This document shows, piece by piece, positions 21,110 to 32,425 of a DNA stretch of 64,000 nt (positions within the stretch are counted from its first letter, which is position 1; every line of letters begins with the position of its first letter). Below the pieces are notes generated by a model, which was given only the letters and a program-made list of their open reading frames with translations, searched no databases and was not told where the DNA came from. Position numbers and translations under genes: made by a program. This DNA is from Romanomermis culicivorax (lineage: Eukaryota > Nematoda > Enoplea > Mermithida > Mermithidae): assembly GCA_963922205.1 (NCBI GenBank), contig CAWUHX010000010.1:2170001-2234000 (forward strand), given 5' to 3'.

Positions 21110-22224
21110 ATGGCTTTCGCGAAGATCACGACTACGATAGCAGCCGATCGATGGCGTCTTTGTCAAATTTCGCCGCCCTTGATCAAACACGAGGCCATCA
21201 TTGCGTTTGGTCAAGAACTCGGGCGATTGCTGTTAAATGGTCAATACGTCGTATGCACGACGGTAGAAGAAAGTCAACCAATGTGCGACTTTTTGGCCAA
21301 TGACCCGCGTCACCCTGGCGTTTATGGGCTCGACGCCGAATTCATGAACCATCACCTGGATTGGATCGATTGGGACAAGAAGGAGGCCGGCCTGTTAGCA
21401 AATTTGGCCAGGAAGAAACTCGATATTGCTTTACACGGCCAGCGATATTCCAAAGGGATTTCACCGTCGTCATCAAAATCTGCCGCACTGACGGACATAC
21501 AATAGTTTTCGACCTCTTGGAGATGGGAGTCGTTCCCATTTCCTTGATCAATCTCCTTAAAAACGCCTGCGGAATTATCGGTTTCACGGCCAACTGCGAT
21601 TTGACTGCCATGGCCAACGTCGACATACACTTCGCAGATGTCAAGATTTGGGCTGATACCAATCAGATACATCTGTTTCTGAAAAGTAATCGCAGCCTCG
21701 ATTATATCCGCGATATGAACCCGGAATTACACAAACGTTTAATCGATAGGACGGCTGATTTCTATCGCGCCGGGAATAGTTTGGCAGCAATAGTTCAACA
21801 TCTATTCGGCGTCCACCTTGACAAAGGATTTCAAGGTCAGGGATTGGCGTGGGCCAAATGTCCCCTACCTTCCAACACCCTAGGATACGCCGCCTTGGAC
21901 GCTATTGCCCACTTCGACGCCTATTATAGCTTAAACGAATTTTACACGCTTTTCGACGAAATCAAGACTCTGACGTCGAGAGAACGAATCATGACGTCGA
22001 AACGAGCCACGAAAAGGGAGCCGTTATCGCTCGCAATTTTCGATTTCCCCCTACGCGAAGTAAAAATAAGATCTATGCTTTTAGACAGGTTAAACAAAGA
22101 ACCCGTGCCACGAAATTCGACCAGCGAAAGTTCAACTGAAGACGAAGAAGAAAGAGAAAAATCTGAAGAAGACACAGAAATTTCAGGAAACGATCTATTT
22201 GTTTCTCTGGAATCAGAAGAATGA
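21110..22224 (+). pseudogene. DEDDy 3'-5' exonuclease-like ORF (RNase D/WRN type), frameshifted
   Basis: Two overlapping frames form one protein of about 370 residues. From ATG 21110 the first frame reaches GLDAEF (Asp 21332-21334, Glu 21338-21340), the Exo I motif. At about 21436-21462 homology moves to the -1 frame, which carries VVIKICRTDGHTIVFDL, then IGFTANCDL (Asp 21598-21600, Exo II), then a K-x-W-x-L stretch and LGYAALDA (Tyr 21886-21888, Asp 21898-21900, Exo III Y-x3-D). This order is diagnostic of the DEDDy exonuclease superfamily, which removes 3' nucleotides from DNA or RNA. An acidic tail follows. It lies between integrase and the 3' LTR, the usual env position. All four acidic residues and the Tyr are present; one frameshift (or a programmed shift near CCAAAGGG) separates the halves. 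Confidence 0.75.
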
Positions 22225-23493
22225 AAAGAAAAAGTTCTCTATACCATGAAAATAGTCTTGAAAGAAGTTATAAAATGCACCTTTAGCTTGATGAATAAGA
22301 AAGATAAACAAAGTGCTATAAAAATTCCACCTAGTCTTTGACAGGAATGGCCAGTACCGATGTCCTCGAGCGACTCGAATAAAAGAAATTGGGAGGAAAA
22401 ACCGTCGGCAAAATCGTCGAAACCCCAATCGAAAAAGCCGTAAGTAGGAGCTGCCCTGAGCCTGAATCAAACCAGAGACATTCGCGCAGTCGAAGAAAAT
22501 CGAAGATTTGTTCAAATAGCGTTCGAAACACCGAACATTTTTAAATCAAAACCGCCGCCGCCTGATTGTAATTTTTCGACGTTCAATTATTTTTGCCACC
22601 GTTTCGTCACACCGATTGCCAATCGCGAAGCAATCGATCTCCGGGCACAAGCAGAATGAGAGGCTTATCGCCACTTATCCGATAATTTGGCTGCCTTTAT
22701 CATCTGTTACATGCCGCCTTACCATACTGAAATGCCGCCCGCCGCCAAAGAATTTGCCGAACATCGCAGCGTCCATTTATGAAACCAATTACGATGGGAC
22801 CCCCGGTTACTACCCGAACAAATTGATGCCCTAGTGGCTAAATTTTGCAATATTCTTACCGAATATTATACGAGCCGCATCGTTCGACCTGCCGCTGACC
22901 GTCGACTTCGTCCATAAATCATCGTCCCCAAACTTTGGTTATCGTCAATTCGCCATCGTTATTTTGTCCCATATTTTTCGTCGAATCCGTCCCTAAATCG
23001 CCGTCATAAATCGTTATTATTGTCGAATAATTTATCGTCGCCGTGTTGGTCCATATTTTTGTCGTCCCCGTTATCAAACTGTCGTCCAATTGTCGTCGCA
23101 TCCGTCGTTTTTTCTTCGTTGAAATATTGTCGATTTTGTCCATTATTCGTATTATATATATGAAAAAAAAGAAAACAACCGAAAAAAACCATCTTAATTT
23201 TTAGTTACCTACAAACCCATAAAATTTAAATCTATGTGAAATGGGAATATTATAAAACAGAACAGGAAAAATCATAAAGAAAAACCAGAACATAAAGTTG
23301 GAGAAAATGGAAGAAACAAAAAAAAACTAAGTGAAGAAAATTATGAGGAGAATCTGAGGATTGGAAAAAAACGAAGAACAAATTTTTCTTACCGCCATAA
23401 AAACACTTACCCTCAATTCCGTCATCGATTTTGCCGTCGATTCGCCGCCAAACTCCTGCCGAAACGTAGGCTGGGGACAGCCTTTTCGCCAGC
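22225..23493 (+). other. 3' untranslated interior of the LTR element
   Basis: No domain recognised. 22550-23130 is rich in CGTC/CCGTCG words on the + strand, partly periodic and perhaps a decayed coding or structural region. 23160-23400 is A-rich. Confidence 0.5.
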
Positions 23494-23503
23494 GCGGGAA
23501 GAA
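23494..23503 (+). promoter_or_regulatory. Polypurine tract
   Basis: GCGGGAAGAA directly abuts the 3' LTR start TGTGGG. In LTR elements such a purine run primes plus-strand synthesis; here it is short. Confidence 0.55.
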
Positions 23504-24142
23504 TGTGGGAGCGCCACCAATCAATCAATAATGATTGCCGTTGAGTAACCTACAGTAAATGGCGATGCCTTCACCGTTGCGCTTATGTCAGGCAAACCTA
23601 CGTTATCCGATCCTACTGTAGACATTGTGCCAAGATTCTTTGTCTTACATCATGGAACTTATTTAAAAATATACGACTAGGCCTACTAAGATTATAATCT
23701 AAAGATATATGAAACTATGACGTCAATACTTAGTTTTTATGTCTTTTTTTATGTCTTTTTCTTTATATATATATATATATGTCGGTTTTGTATGTAAAAA
23801 TCACTTCACTACTTTATTAATAAATTCGGCTTACCTGCTTTCTTTACTGCTCTTCACCATCATCGTAGGGTCGCTGGATAAAACGTCGTTTGTTCCGTCC
23901 GGATTTGCAACCATTGGAAGCTAGAAGAAACATAATTTCGTTGCGAGACTAAGATTTTCCTTTTACAATTACCTTGGCGTTTTTCTTATCGTCGCCGTTG
24001 CCGTCCATCCATTGACGTTTTGTTGGCGTTTCTGAAGAAGATAGAATAATTCAAGAACGTTTTAGTATTCAGTCCGATCTGCAGGTTATTCAGCTACAGT
24101 AACCTGTATTTACCATTGACCTAAAAATTGACAAACCTTACA
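23504..24142 (+). repeat. 3' LTR (639 bp)
   Basis: Begins TGTGGGAGCGCC and ends AAACCTTACA, matching 16480-17116 over its whole length. The main length difference is two extra bases in the TA run (TATATATATATATATATG). Confidence 0.93.
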
Positions 24143-25339
24143 TAATTCCCGACCAATTCAATACTCCTGCCTTTCACACTAGCTGAAAAATAGTGAGGGA
24201 GGCATATTATAGTCATTTTCAGAACTATGAAGGAACCTGAGGTCTGTTGCACTAACCCAACATGAGGATAATCTCAACATAAGGATTAAATTGATGATCC
24301 TGAGCTTAAGCTATTCACAATGTTCAAATTATTTTCTTCCAATGCACAAACCATACTCACTTCAGGATTAACTACAACTGAGGTTTAAGTTCGGGTTTGG
24401 GAATTGCAGAAATTTTTATATTTATTTGTTTTAGAGATAAGAAAATTATGTGAAAATTTTAGTGCAACCCAACAGCTCGAGCTGGGGATAATCTCGCCAT
24501 TGCGCTCGTTATGATCCGGACGACATTCAAATTATACCGAACTTGAGATCAAACCGAGTGGCTTTTTTGTTCGAGATTACCATGAGCTTGAGCTCAGACC
24601 CCTTTAGTGCAACTGGGATTTGGTTACAGTGATTGGGCACCGATCTGCAAATGGGAGAACAGGGTAAAGCATACAAAAATGCACCTGATTTAGGCCTGCC
24701 TATATTAGGAGCGTGCGCGAAATCCCGTACCCGGTCCTCCCCGACTCTACTGGCACTCCCACGGCAACGTACGACTTTTTTGAAAGCAAGATCGGAGCGA
24801 CAAAGATGGGTGAAATTGCTTCCCATTTGCAATCCCGCAAAAAGCGCTCTTTCTGCAAATTTCAGTTTAAATTCAGAAACTGTGAATGATGCTATTTTGT
24901 TCAATAGTTAAATAGAAGAGAATAAATTTCTTTGTAGCTTGGAATCAGTAGAATGGAGTGAATTCTATACGATATGTTATATAAAATGAGTGAATGAAAC
25001 GTATTTTGCACAATCAATTTAGTTCTTAGAAGACTTTGTGCTGTAGCTCTTTTTTCTAAAAAAGCTGAATGGGATTTTATGTGCTACTTTCCCTCAGTTG
25101 ATTCCTTTTGTTGACATCAAATTCAGTAAAAATGTTTAACACAGTTGGAAGCAAACATGTGTGAGAGGGGACATGGGGGTATAAACTTCCACAAGGGTTT
25201 TGAAACTGGAAAATTTGTTATGCAAAAAATTTTTTTGTTTTTTTTTTTGTCTCACAAAATGCTAAAACACCAAGGTCCACGCCTGTACCCTCCTAAAAAT
25301 TTCAGAGATGCACAAGCTTGGTTGGAAAGTGTGTTGATG
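24143..25339. other. Intergenic, no gene recognised
   Basis: 24246-24490 holds related words in both orientations (CTGTTGCACTAACCC and TAGTGCAACCCAACAG), possibly a small inverted-repeat element. Frames at 24527-24911 on both strands have no recognisable domain. Confidence 0.4.
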
Positions 25340-26375
25340 CACTCAGCTGCAGAATATACTTTTTCACAGACATAGACTATTTTTTTGAGAAATAATGAAA
25401 ATCCAATATAAAGGAAGTGAATTTTTTCCAACTTTGACCCAAGTTCTCAAAAATCTAGTCCACTTCTTTTTCTACCATGGCAACTGTCGAAGCAAGTATA
25501 TTCTCTTTTTTCTGCCCCATCGGGGCATTTTCTAATAAACTGGTTCACCTCTTTTTAGTGGGCATGAACCATGCACGAAAACCTTCATAGAAGCACATTG
25601 AAGTTTCAAATTTGGTCATCTTCACGTCAAAAAAACAATAGAGAACCATCTTCAAGCCACGAATTCTCACTTCCGGCAAAAGTAAAAGATGCGTAAACTG
25701 TATAGTACTTAAAAAACATTGTAAACAGACTGAAAAATGACCACACCTATTGAATTCCTCATGGTCTAGAATCCTTCAACCCAAAAAATCGCAGAAATAC
25801 CTTTGTTTACACTCGATATGAATTAGTGTGTAAAGTGATCACATTCACAAAATTCTCAGTGATCGAAAACACCTTCCACAAAAAAATTACGAAAATAGGC
25901 TTGGTTAAATCCAGAATAACTTTTTTGTGTGAAGTGACGCATCCATTGAATTCCCCACAGTCGAAAACCCCTTCCATAGAAAATCACAAAAATATGCTTG
26001 TTCACACCCCAGAAAGGTTTTTGTGTAAAATGACGTTTTTGTGTAAAATGACGATGAAATGAATTTTCCGCAGTTGAAAACACCTTCCACAAAAAATAAC
26101 GAAAATACACTTGTTTACACCCGGAATAGTTTTATATGTAAGATGATCGCATCCATCAAATTCCCCGTGGTCGAAAACCCCTTCCTCTGAAAAATCACGA
26201 AAATACGCTTGTTTACTCACGGGATAATTTTTTTTGTAAAGTGACCACATCTATTGAATCCCCACGGTCTAAAACTCCCTCCCCTGAAAAATCACGGAAA
26301 TACGCTTGTTTACACCCGGGATAATTTTTTGTGTAAAGTGACCGCATCCATCAAATTCCCAATGTTCGAAAACCC
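25340..26375 (+). repeat. Minisatellite-bearing repeat, third copy
   Basis: 25340-25545 is the reverse complement of 16160-16390, 25560-25690 matches 13905-14010, and 25740-26370 holds about seven units of the ~97-bp minisatellite (CTTGTTTACACCC / GTGTAAAGTGA / GTCGAAAACCCCTTCC). No coding. Confidence 0.75.
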
Positions 26376-28533
26376 TAGCAGCCTAAAAATCCCAATAAGG
26401 CTACAGGTTCAATTGAAACTGCAAAAAAATTAGTAGTGCATTATGCTGCAAAAAATTATTTTTTTGAATCCATAAGTATGTCACAGATTGCGCCATCCAT
26501 GTCACGTGTATGACATGTGGATTTGGGAGAGCTGGGGAGGTTTGGGTATCTCATCAGGTAATACCGTGTTTTAGACGTCACATTGATGGTGAACCATATC
26601 AGATTGATCCTATTACAGTGAGTAATAGGCTGTGACTCCTGATGGATACTGGCATTTTCCCCAGGCTTCCCTAAATGGGGTTGGGGCCTAACCTGGCAAA
26701 TGGTGGCTATAGAGAGGTCTATAGTTGGTTCTCGTGTGTTGTCCTTGGGGTCTTGCTGTAGAGTAATGGACAACGCTGCCAGGCTAGGTGCGACAATCCC
26801 CGAGTCCTACTCACTGAGGGTGGGGACAGGGTCACCCGTAAAATGACCTAATTTGTGGGACCCGGTTATGAACCAGACAGCCCCTTTTAGCCCGAACCTG
26901 AGAGGTGGAGGCCCTACTTATCTGCGGAAACCTTGGGAAACCGACTTAGGAAGGATTTCCCAACAAATACCCCACAAATAACAATAATTCCCTGAGAAGA
27001 CTCACCTAGTCCTGTTTCTCAAGCGATTCGACGAAAGGGGCGGCAAGTCCCTGGATACTTTCAGTCTTCTGGCGCTGGGGCAGGGATGCGATCCACAAAC
27101 GTCCTAGCAGCGAGCGGCGGCGAGCGGGAGACGATTCTCCAACGTTTTCTTCACGAACCGGGGGCGGTCGGACACCTGGCACTGATGGGCAGCGGGTACT
27201 GTAGGCGGTAAGCGGCGGACGCAGTGAACAAGGGTAAATTTATGCAAATTTATTGGCAATAAGGCGGCGGACGCACAGGTGTATAATAAAATATGCAAAT
27301 TTGACGAAAGGCGGCGGACGCGGAGTTACAACCGGACGAAAGCTTGGTGAACCCAAGAATGAGCGAAAAACTAAAGAAACATGTCCTTTTAAGGACATGT
27401 TTGGCTACAGCTGCAGCTTGGGCGGAGTTTCTCGGCGCTCAAGCTAACTTCTGCAGCTAGACGCGATGCAGAAGATGCCTATGAGCACATAGACATTTTT
27501 TCATTCACATGCGTTTAGCACTGAGGCCGGCTGCAGTGCCTATGCTAAGCATATGAACGTCTTTAGCTAAAACTTCTTAGCTAGTCGTTTTTGCGTAACA
27601 AGAACGACGCTAATTTTGATGATAAGAGGTGCATGGAGCGCACCAAAAATAGCCATGTGCTCGTGGAGCACGACTGGCGGAAGTTTTTAGCTAAAGGGCC
27701 TACTGTAGCCCGCGTTTGTAAAGAAATAAAAATACAACAAAACGAAACATAGAAATGCATGAAAAAATATAAAAACGAATGTAAAATGCATGTGTAAAAA
27801 TGAAATAAACAAAAGCATGATCGAGTAATAGACGAAACATGAAACAAATAACAAAATGTCGGCATGATCGGAATCACGTGACGTTGGAGAATTGAGTGGC
27901 ACGTGACAAGTATTATATAACAAAATTGGGGGATTTGGAGTTTTCCGGGACTTAGAACAACCATATAATTGAATTGAGGCCATATTTCAAACAAAAAAAA
28001 TTCGCATTTGAGATTACACCGGAGGTTGGATATTACACACCGATTGCTGGGAATGGTGGAACTGGGGGGCCTTAAAAAGTGCGTTTTTTACCTGTTTTTG
28101 GTGCCCCACCGAACACCACTTTCAGATAGAGGCGAAATGACAAAAGGCATCCCATAGTTTTCCCCTATGCCCGAAATTATGAAAAAACCCCGAAGGTTCT
28201 AGCTCTTACCGTTTTGGCTCTGGAGGGGGTATATTATAGGTTGACACTGTCGCGCCACCTATGATGATGCTATTCAGATAGTGAAAAAAAAAGATATTCC
28301 ATGTGTTAGAATTTTAGTGTTTTTTGGAATTTTTCCGCGCAGACGTCGTGAAGCGCATTAGGGGAATCACAGAGCTGAAAGTTGACTGACATATTGGCTG
28401 TATTTGGGGTTTTGATAATTCCAATTTTTTAACGTCAAGTTTCTATTGTTTGGCTTGGTGATATCTAAGAAATTTAATTACTGTATGTTGACAGCGGAGG
28501 GAAAGCAGAAAGCAGGTCGAAACTAAGCATTAG
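26376..28533. other. Intergenic, no gene recognised; small repeats and a palindrome
   Basis: 26450-27050 is GC-richer and unique-looking but without a supportable reading frame. GCGGCGGACGC recurs three times about 50 bp apart near 27212, 27263 and 27311, each near TATGCAAATT. 27378-27401 has 11-bp perfect arms (AACATGTCCTT, 2-nt spacer, AAGGACATGTT). 28020-28530 has no signal. Confidence 0.45.
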
Positions 28534-29297
28534 GGACGAAGCACTGTTTTTTTCCCCCGGGCCTTTTCCCCAAATGGGGAAACGGATCAAAATTTTTTTT
28601 CCCCATTTTCCCGAAGTCGTTTTTTTTCGCTTAAAAATGCTCACAGACGCTTTATTTACGTGTTTTTGGGCTTTTTCAAGCCTTCTGGTGTTTTTAGACT
28701 CGTTAATTCATCAAAATTGAGGAAAAAATTGAAATTTTCGAGTTCAAAGTTTAATCTACAAGCATTGGAACAAACTTCCAAGCAAACTATCCAAAAGCAT
28801 AATGACTTTGAATTAAGGTAAAGTGGGGTAACTTTGGCCACGGGGTAACTTTGGTCAGTTTCACTTGACACATCGCCGAATTTTTTCTCTGTAAGATATG
28901 CAGATACAACTTAGCACACTAATGTCTAAGTGATCAGTGCATGTTACTGTGAAAGGAAATTGAAATCCAAATAAAATTGAGAAATTTGTGGGTGGATAAA
29001 GTTGAAATTTTTTTTAATGAAAATTTTCAACTTGAAAAAAATTTAGGTTCCACTCATCTGCTGCACTCAAAACTTTCACTAACAATTAAGTGTCTTTAGA
29101 AAGTTTCTCTTTTCTGTTTTGTATAAAAAAATAACTACCCATTTTCGAGCAAAAAAATCGGTCCAAAAGCGGGAAACTTTGGCCAGTTGGCGGGAAACTT
29201 TGGTCAGGGCGGGTAACTTTGGTCACATTATATTTTGGCGGGTAACTTTGGTCAACTTAAAATTTTTTGAGCCACACATTTTTATACTTATAATAAT

Positions 29298-29828
29298 TTG
29301 ATCTTACTTCTTTTTCAGACGAATTATTTTATCCTGTATATAATTTTCATCGTTTACGTACATCACAATGTGGTCAGGCATTACAAAAGAAAGCTAGATG
29401 CTCGCAAATACCCGACTAATTACTCAACAGGCGATAGTGTACCACTTCTAGTAGTCTATGATGGCAAGAATTTGTGGGACGATTGGTGCTTAGGTGGGTT
29501 GAATTCATTCCCTATGCTGTTACAGAAAATGGATGGATGGAAAGTAATTCATTGATTTTTTGTTATATCTCTTTGTCTCATGATTCTTTCATTTAGATGC
29601 TTCTATAATTGGTTTTACAACAACTTTTTGCCATTTATTGGCAAAACAAATGATTCTGAGCATCATATTCTGATTTTGGATGGGCATTCATCTCATATAG
29701 GTTACAGATTAGCAATAAAAGCAGCTAAAGAAAAAGTTACATTGCTTCTTTTGCCATCCCATACTAGCCATGCTCTGCAACTTCTCGATGTTGGTGTGTA
29801 CAAACCCGTCAAAGCAGCTTGGCGCTAG
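29298..29828 (+). pseudogene. DDE (pogo/Jerky-type) transposase fragment
   Basis: Two segments in the same frame, 29298-29555 and 29580-29828, split by a stop or tiny intron. The first has STGDSVPLLVVYDGKNLWDDW. The second has LILDGHSSH, carrying the second catalytic Asp, and LLPSHTSHALQLLDVGVYK, carrying the third; both are characteristic of the DDE_1 family of pogo/Tigger/CENP-B-like transposases. The N-terminal helix-turn-helix and first Asp region are missing, and downstream sequence to about 30600 is frame-broken. It cannot make an active enzyme. Confidence 0.8.
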
Positions 29829-30798
29829 ATAGTGGAACATAGTAAATCGGATTCAATGGGGAAAGTTTCGAAAAAAAAACATTCCTGCTTTATTGAAAAA
29901 GTTGGTTCAAACGTCTTTCAAGCAAAATCATTTCAAATTTGGTTTCAAGGGTAGCGGGCTTATACCCAATGCATCATGACAAAGTTATGGCCAAATTTTG
30001 TGGTGAAAGTAGTGCCTTTGCCTATGAAGAAGAAATTATATAAAACATAGTGACATTTATGGTGACAAAGCAAAAGTATAATTTGAAATATTTAGGTGAC
30101 CAAACAACTCTCGAACCATTTCAAAAAACTCGAAATGCATCAACTCCAAAATCTGACAGTAAGTATATTTTCTAAAACCACACTAAATTACTCAATGATA
30201 ATTTGTTTATGGAGAAACTGAACTTGCCCGAAAATACATCGTCTTCTTCAATGTTCAGTCCACTATCAACGGTACCTTGTAGACACTTTGGAACATTTAT
30301 ATGCGATTGAATACTAAATTAATGCATATAATAGTACAACAAACATAGTACAACAAAATTTATCGGCATTGTCTTTTCCGTCATCGACTTCAATGTTTGA
30401 AGTATGTACTTTTGTTACAAAATTTACAGAGGAATGATATCTAAAATTTTCAGGAAATGCCCACATCGTCGCATCGGCCATCAATGAGGTTACACCATTG
30501 AGACGTATGACAGCCAGTGTCATCAAGTATCTTCAGAAAGTACATGCTAAAAACGAGTCGAAAAAGTCCAGAAAACGTCTTTGACATGCGCTTGGCCAAT
30601 CTTTAATGGAACTGGAAGTCTGTGCTCAACTGAAAGAATGGAAAAAAGCGAAAAGCACTAATGTGTGTCGCATTTGCCGTATTCAATGGACTCATAACAA
30701 TTAATCTTCCTTTAAATTTGGTTAATCTCTCATGTATTTTGATCTTGAAAATGCACATTTATCATTGTTTTAGTTTACCTCATATTTTTGTGTGTCGA

Positions 30799-30837
30799 CC
30801 AATGTTACCCACCAATAGGTGGGTAACATTGGTCGAC
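30799..30837. repeat. Near-perfect hairpin of two facing subterminal motifs
   Basis: GTCGACCAATGTTACCCACC and GGTGGGTAACATTGGTCGAC face each other with an AATA-type loop. The word is a variant of the element's subterminal GGGTAACNTTGGTC repeat, so this may be a transposase-binding site pair. Confidence 0.75.
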
Positions 30838-32325
30838 ATGTTAATTTTTTTCCGTTAATAAATTTTGAACGATTGATATTTTTATTTTCATTCATATTGA
30901 TATTTTCATGTACCTCTCAACTTGCTGTATCTGAATAACACTATATTTTTCACGTCAGGCACTTTTTTAGTCAACTGACCAAAGTTACCCACCATAGGAA
31001 CAGCCGAGAGTAGATTTACGAAAACCTTTTTGCTGTTGATGATATTCATCATTTTCAGCTGAAATTTTGTGACAATAAAGGTCGATGGTTATGTTACCTC
31101 ATATCCAAAATTTGTTTTGTTACGTTCTATCTGTGGTGAGATATAACGATTTTACTTGTCGAAAAAGTAACTTGAACAGAAATTATAATGGCGACCAAAG
31201 TTGACCACCATGGTGGGTAACATTGGTCAAAAAGTGAGCTCTTTTCAACGATCAATGGTAGGCTAAATCTGCATGCTACTTATGAAATGATGTGTTTAAT
31301 CGATTTGTCTGACAATTTTTGACATATGAGTTCAATGAAACATTTTTACGAATTCCCCATGTATAACAAGTTATATGTTGGAGAAGTCGAATTGACTCGA
31401 TTTTGACCAAAGTTACCCCACTTTACCTTACATGAGAAATCGATGGTCAAGTCCTCTATGTTGACAAGTGAGAACCTAAAAGAGATGTTAATCCTTCCGG
31501 CGCGCAGCGCCGGAAAAATTTTTTGGGTATTGATATTCTGCGACGCTGGAAAATCAATTTTCCGAACGTTTATTTCAAGAAGTAGATTTGAATTTTGTGT
31601 TCAAAAGTCGTAATTTCTAGAATTTTACTTGAAAAATTTTAAAACCAGTATAATTTATTTGTAAACTCTCATACTTGGTCGAAAATATAGGAGTAAGCAG
31701 ATTATAAATTTCCGAAAGATATTTCCATGAAGCATTTAAATTGATTTTACGTTGGAAAAGAAATAATTGCATCAAAAAGCTTAGAGACTTGACGTATTGA
31801 TCTTTCTCAAAAGGAAAAAATGCGAATCTTCATTAAAATATCACGATAAAATATTGAAGATTACCAATGAAAACATGAGATAATACGTTCAAGATGATGA
31901 AAACTATTATAGATTATATGATAAATGAAAGTAGACATGCTAAAAGCCGCGCCAGGGGTTAGTAATGCATAATAATGATTATTAAAGTTATAATCGGCGC
32001 GAAGCGCCGGAAAATTTTGAGATTATGACCTTCTAAAATGCACCAAAATGCATCTTTTCTGTATCCGATCCCCAAAATTTTCTTCCCCAAATGGGGAAAG
32101 AGCCCAAAATTTTTTTCCCCTTCCGAATTTTTTTTCCCGAAAAAGCACGATTTGGGGGAAAAAAAACAGTGGGACGAAGTGTTAGCCCTCTTTTGTTTGG
32201 CCGAAATTACCGCCCCTTGTTGATTGGTCAAATTTTTGAGATGTCGAAAATGCATTATATGCGTTTTAAATGGTTTTCAACTAAGTACTCTGCGTTGATA
32301 CCACTGCTTAATCTGATAGAGTGTG

Positions 32326-32425
32326 NNNNNNNNNNNNNNNNNNNNNNNNNNNNNNNNNNNNNNNNNNNNNNNNNNNNNNNNNNNNNNNNNNNNNNNNNNN
32401 NNNNNNNNNNNNNNNNNNNNNNNNN
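32326..32425. other. Assembly gap (100 N)
   Basis: Exactly 100 N, the usual placeholder for a gap of unknown size. It falls beside the G/C-run MITE cluster, which probably caused the assembly break. Confidence 0.99.

Larger units (their letters stand above)
16480..24142 (+). mobile_element. Ty3/gypsy-like LTR retrotransposon with captured exonuclease
   Basis: A 7663-bp element bounded by two LTRs that start TGTGGGAGCG and end ACAAACCTTACA. Internal order on the + strand: primer binding site, gag zinc-knuckle fragment, an ORF with a membrane segment joined to an RNase H end, DDE integrase, a DEDDy exonuclease-like ORF, a polypurine tract and the 3' LTR. Protease and most of reverse transcriptase are missing and there is a nonsense codon and a frameshift, so it is not autonomous. 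The flanks read TAAC (16476-16479) and TAAT (24143-24146), a 4-bp target duplication with one mismatch at best. Confidence 0.9.
28816..31428 (+). mobile_element. pogo/Tigger-like Tc1-mariner transposon (2613 bp)
   Basis: The terminal inverted repeats start AGGTAAAGTGGGGTAAC; the right end is the exact complement ending at 31428. TA at 28814-28815 and 31429-31430 is the target duplication, as in Tc1/mariner. GGGTAACTTTGGTCA-type words recur five or more times in the first 450 bp and, inverted, in the last 700 bp. A truncated DDE transposase frame lies inside. It inserted into the hAT-like element above. Confidence 0.9.
28542..32171. mobile_element. hAT-like element, CACTGTTTTTTT tips, interrupted by a pogo-like element
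   Basis: The left tip CACTGTTTTTTTCCCC (28542) and right tip GGGGAAAAAAAACAGTG (ending 32171) are inverted repeats, flanked by identical GGACGAAG at 28534-28541 and 32172-32179. Subtracting the nested 28816-31428 element leaves about 1 kb, matching the family copy at 52553-53336. It has GC hairpins at 31497-31514 and about 31994-32010. No transposase is encoded, so it is non-autonomous. Confidence 0.88.

Noticed and set aside
24527-24911. Overlapping frames of 125 and 92 codons on opposite strands
   Set aside because: No recognisable motif on either strand and no splice or start context.
27581-27994. Minus-strand frames of 137 and 98 codons
   Set aside because: Hydrophobic, Cys/Phe-rich translation of AT-rich sequence without a domain; opposite strand equally unremarkable.
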